DNA of 47,964 nt from an uncultured Bacillota bacterium. GTDB lineage: Bacteria; Bacillota_I; Bacilli_A; RF39; UBA660. The translations under genes were made by a program, and so were the position numbers. The stretch lies in assembly GCA_947364595.1 (NCBI GenBank), contig CANATJ010000003.1, forward strand, positions 1 to 47,964, given 5' to 3'. Positions 42,170 through 47,964 of this stretch are shown piece by piece. Each line of letters starts with the position of its first letter. The first letter of the stretch is position 1. The notes beneath the pieces are model-generated. The model was not told where the DNA came from. It searched no databases and was given only the letters and a program-made list of their open reading frames with translations.

Positions 42170-42719
42170 AATTTTCAGCACGTAATTCAAAATATGCACG
42201 TGGATGAGCACAAACTGGACAAACAGCTGGAGCTTCTTCTCCATAATGAACGTGTCCACAATTTCTACATACCCACATCTTAGGTGCTTCTTTTTTAAAT
42301 ACGTTTTCGTCTTTAACAGAAGCAAGTAATTTTAAATATCTTTCTTCGTGTTCTTTTTCGATTTTTCCAACTTCTTCAAAAAGGAATGCAATATGGTCAA
42401 ATCCTTCTTCTTTGGCTGTTTTAGCAAAACCATCATACATATCTGTCCATTCATAGTTTTCGCCTTCAGCAGCTAATTTTAAAGCTTCCATAGTATTAAC
42501 TTTTAAACCATCTTTAACGTCGCCACCAAATAATAGTTTAAACCACATTTTAGCGTGTTCTTTTTCGTTATTTGCTGTTTCTTCAAATATAGCAGCAATT
42601 TGCTCGTATCCTTCTTTTTTTGCACTAGATGCAAAATATGTATATTTATTTCTAGCTTGGCTTTCACCAGCAAAAGCTGTTAATAAATTTGTTTCAGTTT
42701 TTGAACCTTTAAGTTCCAT
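42165..42719 (-). CDS. rbr: Rubrerythrin
   Basis: A 184-residue non-haem iron peroxidase that removes hydrogen peroxide in anaerobes. The N-terminal ferritin-like four-helix domain has [25 protein letters not shown] and [15 protein letters not shown], which hold the Glu and His ligands of the di-iron site. The C-terminal rubredoxin domain has two cysteine pairs, CRNCG and CPVCAHP, for one iron. AGAAGG precedes ATG 42719. It has a good promoter and terminator and is transcribed alone. This supports an anaerobic life style. Confidence 0.97.
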   Translation of the reverse strand: MELKGSKTETNLLTAFAGESQARNKYTYFASSAKKEGYEQIAAIFEETANNEKEHAKMWFKLLFGGDVKDGLKVNTMEALKLAAEGENYEWTDMYDGFAKTAKEEGFDHIAFLFEEVGKIEKEHEERYLKLLASVKDENVFKKEAPKMWVCRNCGHVHYGEEAPAVCPVCAHPRAYFELRAENY

Positions 42720-42756
42720 ATAATTACCTTCTTTCTATAAATATCTTTCAATGTTA

Positions 42757-42785
42757 ATTTTAACGCAACTACAAAATAAAGTCAA
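42757..42785 (-). promoter_or_regulatory. Promoter of rubrerythrin
   Basis: Minus strand: TTGACT (42780-42785), 17-base spacer, TAAAAT (42757-42762). Confidence 0.85.
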
Positions 42786-42830
42786 TTATTTTTATATTAT
42801 TGGTTAAAATTTTAGTTAATAAATTATATT

Positions 42831-43646
42831 CTAAAGTTTAAGTGGATTATTAGGATCTATTATTCCATCTTGTTTTGCTTTTTCAATTATTTTTTCTACT
42901 CTACTAATACTCTTTTTTTGAAATTCTTCTGTATATACGTTTGCATTTGGATAATAATCTCCTTTTAAACTTGAATAATATTGCATTATTGAATTTTTAC
43001 TTTCATTTCTGTCTTTTTCGGTATATTTTATATCAAATGTCATATATTCATCTTTGTTTTGGTAATCATCTAATCTACTATCCAATATTTCCATGGCTTT
43101 GATTTTTGATTTATATTCAATTGTTTTTGACTGCTCTGTTAAATTGCCATCAAATCCTGTTTCAACTTTATAATATATTTGTTTTAATAGTTTTTCTTGT
43201 GTCTGCATTAATTCTAGTAAATACCATGAATAGTAATAACTTTTAAATTTTACGGTTGTTACTATTACGTTATCTACTGAGGTAATTGTTTTTTCTATTT
43301 TATATTCAAAATTTTCTTTTATTTTGTTTTCGACATTTGTAGCATATTTATCTTGAGCTTTTATATATTTTTTTATTTTTTCTTCATTAATTGGTGGCTT
43401 TTCTCTTAAAAATGTTTCTTTTCCTAACATGATGTCTTCTTTAAATATTTTTGCGCCTGTTATTTTTGTAAACTCTTCTTTGGTAATTTTGTCAGAAGTT
43501 ACTGCTTTAGTAAATTCCTCTACTTTTTCACTCATTTCCTCTTCTTTTGTTTTTTTTAACTGCTTTTTGTCACTTTTTAAGTTTATGAATATTATTGCTC
43601 CTATTAATGTTAATATTATTAGAAGTATTATTATCTTTTTTTTCAT
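42831..43646 (-). CDS. Membrane-anchored extracytoplasmic protein, 271 aa, unknown
   Basis: I do not recognise this protein. One N-terminal helix (IIILLIILTLIGAIIFINL, about residues 4-22) anchors a charged, lysine- and glutamate-rich domain that should face outside. The early part (about 25-60) is likely coiled coil. Aromatic stretches such as KSYYYSWYLLELMQ and MQYYSSLKGDYYP are in the second half. It follows the InlB-repeat gene by 16 bases with GGAGG before ATG 43646, so it is the second gene of that unit and may be a partner or anchor for the surface protein. No lipobox cysteine is seen. Confidence 0.78.
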   Translation of the reverse strand: MKKKIIILLIILTLIGAIIFINLKSDKKQLKKTKEEEMSEKVEEFTKAVTSDKITKEEFTKITGAKIFKEDIMLGKETFLREKPPINEEKIKKYIKAQDKYATNVENKIKENFEYKIEKTITSVDNVIVTTVKFKSYYYSWYLLELMQTQEKLLKQIYYKVETGFDGNLTEQSKTIEYKSKIKAMEILDSRLDDYQNKDEYMTFDIKYTEKDRNESKNSIMQYYSSLKGDYYPNANVYTEEFQKKSISRVEKIIEKAKQDGIIDPNNPLKL

Positions 43647-43662
43647 AATTTTCCTCCGTTTG

Positions 43663-46302
43663 TTATCCAGTTAATGAACTTGTTAATGAGGCTGAAGAAG
43701 TAGCGAAATATCTTGTTCCAGAACCACCAGTATAATACGCATCACAATTGGTAGTTCGTGTTCCATATGATTGGCAGTATGTGGCGAAATTTTGCCAACC
43801 ACTTTGTGCGTAATATCCAACTCCATACATGCCAAACGTCTTGCCCCAGTTGGTTGATACTGTTGTTCCACCAAAGTCACCATTATTAACATATGCCTCA
43901 CAATACCATTGATGGCAAACTTGACTTGCGGTTTTGCTTGTTTCTCTAATAGTTGTCCCTGTTTGGAATTTATATCCTGGTCCAACAAGACTTCCCCAAA
44001 CTTCAGTGCCTGTTTTTAATGCACTAAATATTCTAACATATCCTGCACTGATCCAGTTTGAATAATTACCAAGATTATCACCTGCTCTAACAAATATTTG
44101 ATTATTACGAGGCGCTGACCAATTACCTAAATAACTGGTCGTTGATTTACTAGTCCAATCATTATATGTAGTAGATTTATCATATGAATATTGAATTTTA
44201 TTGGCATCTACCCCTGAATGAGCATCTTTTACTGTTCCAGTTATTTGTACAGTATTAAAAGTCCAATTACTTGAGCTATTATTGCTTGCAGTTATTGTTG
44301 GAGGGGTATTATCAAATTTAAAGGCCGCACTTGTTTTTACTAAGGATGTATTGCCTATCACATCGGCTACAGTTCCTACTTTTATCCATAAATAATATGT
44401 TCCTGTTAATGATGAATTAGAAGTAGCTGGCACTGTTACTGATGCTGTTTTAGCGCCTGCTGAATTTGTGGTTGTTACATATGATGAGTATGATGGAGCT
44501 GTTGTGTTTGAGGTGCTCCATGCATAATATATTTTTTGACTGGCTTTTAATCCGCTTCCGGCATCTGCTAAGGAGACTGTAACAGCTTTACTTTTTACAT
44601 AAGTTGTTTGGGTATTTGGATTTAAGGATACTGTGGGTTTTATATTATCAACCCATTTGGCATACAAGGTTATATTTGAAGTTGGTGTGTATTTTGCTCC
44701 TGCCGCTCCTACACTTTGTGTTAATCCTGAATCACTATACCAGCCAGCAAATGTATATCCTGTTTTTGTTGGCGTTGGTAAAGTGACTTGCGCACTTGTC
44801 CATTTGGCATATATTGTTGAATTGCTATTAATATTGTAAATTGTACTTGATGTTACTTGATTTGTAAATGCACTTTCCTTATACCATCCATTAAAAGTAT
44901 AAGTTGCTGTGGCGCTTGATGCAGTAGAACCACCATTTGAATTATATGAGACTGTATAGGCTCTTGTTGGTGTTGGTAAAGTTCCATATGCTTGATTATA
45001 GGTTACTGTTTTATTGGCTTGGGTATTTCCTCCTGTTGCATTATTATAATTATAAGTTAATGTATATTCATTATGTACCGCTTTTGAACTTAAGGTAATG
45101 TCAGTTGATACATTATATTTTTGATCGGCATTTCCGACTTTTTCTTCTTCGTTATACCAACCTAAAGCTATATAACCATCGCTAGGAACTATTTGTGGTA
45201 AAGTGACTTCACATTGAGTTGCGCTATTATATATATGGCATGTATCACTTGTTTTGCTTATGCTTTCTATATTGTTTCCTTTTTCGTAAGTTATTTCTAC
45301 TGTTTTACTAGTTATTGCATAATATGTTGTATTTTCACTTAATGATATGTTTGTTCCTACTTCTGATGCGCTTGTTGCATCTTTATCAGTATTCCAACCA
45401 TGGACTATAAATCCATTTCTTGTTATATTGGGAGGCACTATTGTACAACCTGATTCTTGCACTTCATTATTGTATACTTCTTTTATTTCACAAGTAAGGG
45501 TACTTTCGAATGGAACTCCATTTCCATTGAATTTTGCGGTTAATGTTTTGCCCTCTTTACGATATATTGCATAAAGTGTTATGTCATGATTTGGCATATC
45601 TAATGTACTAATGGATGTATGGGCCTCTTTATCAGTATTCCATCCGATAAACTCATATCCTTCTTTTTTTGGTGAATAACTTAAATTTATTTGACTTCCT
45701 TCTTTTAAATATTCATCATAAACTGCTGTATCTGTTCCGCCATTTGTTTTATAATCATATGTAAGTAAATAAGTATCTGTTGATGGAGTTATTGTTCCGC
45801 CTTCAGCTTGTACATAATCAAATGATATTTCTACTTCGCCACTACCTTCGGCTTTGCCAGTAAATTCTGGATTATATTCTATTTTTACTTTTAATTTTTT
45901 CTCGGTATTTTTAAATAATTTTTCGCCTTTTATATATCCAGAAAATGATATTTTAATAGCTTCATTATTGCTTTTTACATTACTTATTATATCTTCCAGT
46001 TTAGCATCTAACGTTCCTTTATTTTCTATTGTTACTTCATATTCTACTGAATCGCCTTTTTTGTATAAATCAGCTTCCATATTGGCTGTTAGGTTATCCC
46101 ATGTTGGAGGATTGGTACTTTCACCGCTTCCTAGTTTATTTGTTTCTGTTACATTTGTTATTCTTATATCCCAATTACTTGTTACTTTCCCTTTTCCTTT
46201 TATACTGAATTGCGTTTCGAAAGCAGCATATCCAACTGTCATTAATAATAATAAAGTGCATAAAACAATTATTATTTTTTCCCTCTGCCTTTTTTGTCTC
46301 AT
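43663..46302 (-). CDS. Secreted surface protein with InlB-type repeats
   Basis: An 879-residue exported protein. The first 27 residues form a signal of the SipW-dependent type (ending MTVGYAAFETQFSI), followed by a TasA/camelysin-like region (about 30-165). Five InlB B-repeat (Flg_new)-like units follow, each with the GW motif, at about 218-222, 302, 381, 472 and 520. Two Ig-like domains (about 552-655 and 655-755) come next, then a C-terminal region with two cysteine pairs (CHQWYC and YCQSYGTRTTNC). There is no LPXTG anchor. The gene is noticeably richer in G+C and in Ser/Thr/Asn than its neighbours. AGAAGG precedes ATG 46302, and a full-consensus promoter drives it. Adhesion is a reasonable guess only. 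Confidence 0.87.
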   Translation of the reverse strand: MRQKRQREKIIIVLCTLLLLMTVGYAAFETQFSIKGKGKVTSNWDIRITNVTETNKLGSGESTNPPTWDNLTANMEADLYKKGDSVEYEVTIENKGTLDAKLEDIISNVKSNNEAIKISFSGYIKGEKLFKNTEKKLKVKIEYNPEFTGKAEGSGEVEISFDYVQAEGGTITPSTDTYLLTYDYKTNGGTDTAVYDEYLKEGSQINLSYSPKKEGYEFIGWNTDKEAHTSISTLDMPNHDITLYAIYRKEGKTLTAKFNGNGVPFESTLTCEIKEVYNNEVQESGCTIVPPNITRNGFIVHGWNTDKDATSASEVGTNISLSENTTYYAITSKTVEITYEKGNNIESISKTSDTCHIYNSATQCEVTLPQIVPSDGYIALGWYNEEEKVGNADQKYNVSTDITLSSKAVHNEYTLTYNYNNATGGNTQANKTVTYNQAYGTLPTPTRAYTVSYNSNGGSTASSATATYTFNGWYKESAFTNQVTSSTIYNINSNSTIYAKWTSAQVTLPTPTKTGYTFAGWYSDSGLTQSVGAAGAKYTPTSNITLYAKWVDNIKPTVSLNPNTQTTYVKSKAVTVSLADAGSGLKASQKIYYAWSTSNTTAPSYSSYVTTTNSAGAKTASVTVPATSNSSLTGTYYLWIKVGTVADVIGNTSLVKTSAAFKFDNTPPTITASNNSSSNWTFNTVQITGTVKDAHSGVDANKIQYSYDKSTTYNDWTSKSTTSYLGNWSAPRNNQIFVRAGDNLGNYSNWISAGYVRIFSALKTGTEVWGSLVGPGYKFQTGTTIRETSKTASQVCHQWYCEAYVNNGDFGGTTVSTNWGKTFGMYGVGYYAQSGWQNFATYCQSYGTRTTNCDAYYTGGSGTRYFATSSASLTSSLTG

Positions 46303-46346
46303 ACAATTACCTTCTTAGTTTTTATTTATTATATTTTACTATTTTC

Positions 46347-46374
46347 ATTATACCTCGCATGCTTAAATTGTCAA
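46347..46374 (-). promoter_or_regulatory. Full-consensus promoter of the surface protein unit
   Basis: Minus strand: TTGACA (46369-46374), 16-base spacer, TATAAT (46347-46352). Both hexamers are perfect and the spacer contains the palindrome GCATGC. Confidence 0.9.
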
Positions 46375-46489
46375 GAAAATTTTTATTAGCTAGGTGCTTA
46401 TTTTCCCTTGAAAATACTTATCTTTTTATGATATAAGGAATTACTATAGCAATAAAATTATGGCTAATACTTTTTAACTGCTTATAACT

Positions 46490-46520
46490 AAAAATTTGAA
46501 GTATTAAACTTCAAATTTTT
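46490..46520 (-). terminator. Terminator after pflA
   Basis: AAATTTGAAGT and ACTTCAAATTT form an 11-bp stem with a 5-base loop overlapping the pflA stop. The tail on the minus strand is only TTAG, so the run of T is short. Confidence 0.7.
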
Positions 46521-47232
46521 TTATAAATAAATTATATAGTGTTTCACATTTATTTTTGTCCATACTTGGCTTATCTTTATATGGATTTTCGATGTTTAAA
46601 TTTTCGTATTTTTCACTACCTAGTTTATGATAAGGTAAAAATTCTATTTTTTCTATCATATCAACATCGATATGTTTTTTTATATAATCAGCTAAGGCAT
46701 CAATATATTTTTCGTTATCGTGTAAACTAGGAACAATTACTTGTCTTACCCAAAATTTTTTCTTCATTTTTTTAGCAATTTCTAAAAATTTCCAGGTTTC
46801 TTCAATTGAACCGCCTGTTAAATCTTTAAATCTTTTTTCTGTAATATCTTTTACATCAAAGATAATTAAATCAATGTTTTCTAATATTTTCTCATATTCT
46901 CCTATACCATAACCAGCTGTATCTAAAGCAATATGAATATTTTCTTTTTTTAGACTTTTGCATAGATTAATCAAAAAGTCTTTATGTAGTAAAGGTTCGC
47001 CCCCAGAAAGGGTAACTCCGCCATTTTTGCCATAATAAGGTTTAAAACGTTTAATTTTTTTTATTAAATCACTTTCACAATAATTTTTATCTTTTATATT
47101 AAACATTTCAGGATTATGACAATATTTACATCTGAGTTTGCATCCATTAAAGAAAATTACTGTTCTAATGCCAGGCCCATCAACTGCGCCCAAGGATTCA
47201 ATTGTATTTATACTAGCTTTAGAATTGTTCAT
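46504..47232 (-). CDS. pflA: Pyruvate formate-lyase activating enzyme (radical SAM)
   Basis: A 242-residue radical SAM enzyme that abstracts hydrogen from a glycine of PflB to make the active glycyl radical. The family start [20 protein letters not shown] leads into the 4Fe-4S motif C31-x3-C35-x2-C38 (CKLRCKYC). [13 protein letters not shown] binds SAM, and ALDTAGYG and WVRQVIVP follow as usual. Its start overlaps the end of pflB by 14 bases, with AAGGAC as ribosome site, so the two are translationally coupled. It is one of the best-supported calls. Confidence 0.97.
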   Translation of the reverse strand: MNNSKASINTIESLGAVDGPGIRTVIFFNGCKLRCKYCHNPEMFNIKDKNYCESDLIKKIKRFKPYYGKNGGVTLSGGEPLLHKDFLINLCKSLKKENIHIALDTAGYGIGEYEKILENIDLIIFDVKDITEKRFKDLTGGSIEETWKFLEIAKKMKKKFWVRQVIVPSLHDNEKYIDALADYIKKHIDVDMIEKIEFLPYHKLGSEKYENLNIENPYKDKPSMDKNKCETLYNLFIKKFEV

Positions 47233-47964
47233 GAAATGTCCTTGAAATAACTTCTAATTGTTGTTTTTTAGTTAAGCGATTAAAACGCACTGCATAACCA
47301 CTAACACGGATTGTTAGTAACGGATATTTATTGGGGTTTTCCATTGCTTCAATTAGCATTTCACGATTTAAGACATTAACATTTAAGTGATGAGCTTTTT
47401 GATGAAAATATCCATCAATAAGTGAAACTAGATTTTGGGCTTGCTCAGCTAAAGTTTTACCTAAAGCGTTTGGAATAATTGAAAAAGTATTAGAAATTCC
47501 ATCTTTACAGCAATTTTCATATTTAAGTTTAGCTACACTGTTTAAGGAAGCAATAGCTCCATGTTCGTCTCTTCCGTGCATTGGATTAGCTCCAGGGGCG
47601 AAAGGCTCAAAGGCTTTTCTTCCATCAGGTGTCGCTCCTGTTTTTTCTCCATAAACAACATTTGAGGTAATGGTTAAAACTGACATTGTTGGTTCAGCTT
47701 TACGATAACATTCATATTTTTTTAATTCATTAAAGAAGTATTCTGTTAAATTAACAGCAATACTATCAACTCTATCGTCATCATTACCATATTTAGGAAA
47801 GTCACCTTCTATATTAAAATCGTAAGCAATACCATCACTATTTCTAATGGGCTTTACTTTAGCGTATTTAATTGCAGATAAAGAATCGGCAGCTACAGAT
47901 AATCCGGCTACTCCATAAGCCATATATCTATGAACTGATGTATCGTGCAAGGCCATTTGACTAG
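47219..47964 (-). CDS. pflB: Formate C-acetyltransferase (pyruvate formate-lyase), C-terminal part
   Basis: This is the last 248 codons of PflB; the frame stays open to the window end, so the start lies outside. PFL converts pyruvate and CoA to acetyl-CoA and formate in anaerobic fermentation. The fragment aligns by eye with the E. coli C-terminus: [64 protein letters not shown] and the glycyl radical site RVSGYAVRF. The loop before HLNVNV is about five residues shorter than in E. coli. The catalytic cysteine pair is in the missing part. It is followed by pflA with a 14-base overlap. Confidence 0.97.
   Translation of the reverse strand, partial: SQMALHDTSVHRYMAYGVAGLSVAADSLSAIKYAKVKPIRNSDGIAYDFNIEGDFPKYGNDDDRVDSIAVNLTEYFFNELKKYECYRKAEPTMSVLTITSNVVYGEKTGATPDGRKAFEPFAPGANPMHGRDEHGAIASLNSVAKLKYENCCKDGISNTFSIIPNALGKTLAEQAQNLVSLIDGYFHQKAHHLNVNVLNREMLIEAMENPNKYPLLTIRVSGYAVRFNRLTKKQQLEVISRTFHEQF

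Noticed and set aside
45854-46318. A 154-codon plus-strand frame opposite the surface protein gene
   Set aside because: It lies fully antisense to a well-supported gene with promoter, signal peptide and repeats, and its translation is low-complexity Ser/Leu/Phe without a ribosome site.
1-47964. Mycoplasma-type genetic code (TGA as Trp), considered because of the very low G+C
   Set aside because: Tryptophan is encoded by TGG throughout and TGA ends genes such as pssD, bceR and the ligase-like gene.
1-47964. tRNA, rRNA, riboswitch or insertion sequence
   Set aside because: I looked through the intergenic regions and saw no cloverleaf, rRNA segment, known riboswitch core or transposase; nearly all gaps are short and explained by promoters and terminators.

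Overview
The window is about 48 kb of very AT-rich DNA (roughly a quarter to 30% G+C by eye) with tightly packed genes, AGGAGG/AGGTGA-type ribosome binding sites, short A/T-flanked terminators and TTGACA/TATAAT promoters. TGG encodes tryptophan and TGA is used as a stop, so the standard bacterial code applies, not the Mycoplasma code. Two endospore genes (spoIIM, spoIVB), a BceRSAB-type antimicrobial peptide module, rubrerythrin, and pyruvate formate-lyase with its activase point to an anaerobic, spore-forming, low-GC Firmicute. A gut Bacilli/Erysipelotrichia-like lineage is my best guess, but the species cannot be told from this window.

Layout. 1-8.7 kb is mostly housekeeping: the end of an ABC exporter, a CDP-alcohol phosphatidyltransferase, a small unknown, uppP, holA, rarA (opposite strand), a XerC/D recombinase, an AlkD-like DNA repair protein, a two-repeat heavy-metal exporter and a ZIP metal transporter. 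8.7-14.5 kb holds two unknowns, a 418-base gene-free stretch, a solitary HTH protein, mnmA, spoIIM, a 28-residue membrane miniprotein resembling DUF4044/Prli42, a membrane-anchored SGNH hydrolase and spoIVB.

14.5-37.6 kb is a cell-surface glycan locus, nearly all on the minus strand and divided into six consecutive transcription units, most with a visible promoter and terminator. In transcription order they are: (a) a UbiA-type polyprenyl-phosphate phosphoribosyltransferase plus a large membrane protein; (b) the PssD/PssE split glycosyltransferase, a secreted lysozyme carrying four ricin-type lectin domains, and a large membrane protein; (c) an NAD-dependent epimerase/dehydratase plus an IspD-like cytidylyltransferase; (d) Wzx flippase, GT14, GT2, an O-antigen ligase/polymerase-like protein and another membrane protein; (e) an acyltransferase, LicD, GT4 and two GT2 enzymes; (f) a GtrB-like polyprenyl-phosphate glycosyltransferase. 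A second acyltransferase lies at the edge on the plus strand. Together they look able to make, flip, polymerise and decorate a lipid-linked polymer, with a nucleotidyl-polyol or nucleotidyl-sugar substituent and probably a polyprenyl-phosphate pentose donor. No initiating phosphoglycosyltransferase or chain-length regulator is visible, so the locus continues elsewhere or uses an initiator from another place.

37.6-48 kb carries bceRS and bceAB, with a good match to the BceR operator placed before bceAB, then rubrerythrin, an operon of a secreted InlB-repeat surface protein and an anchored partner behind a consensus promoter, and pflB-pflA (pflB runs off the window).

The most interesting points are the polyprenyl-phosphoribose module in a low-GC spore-former, the four-trefoil lysozyme inside a glycan operon, the extended -10 elements shared by the glycan units, the BceR operator overlapping the end of bceS, and the tiny Prli42-like gene. 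All functional statements are by sequence reading; no database search was run.
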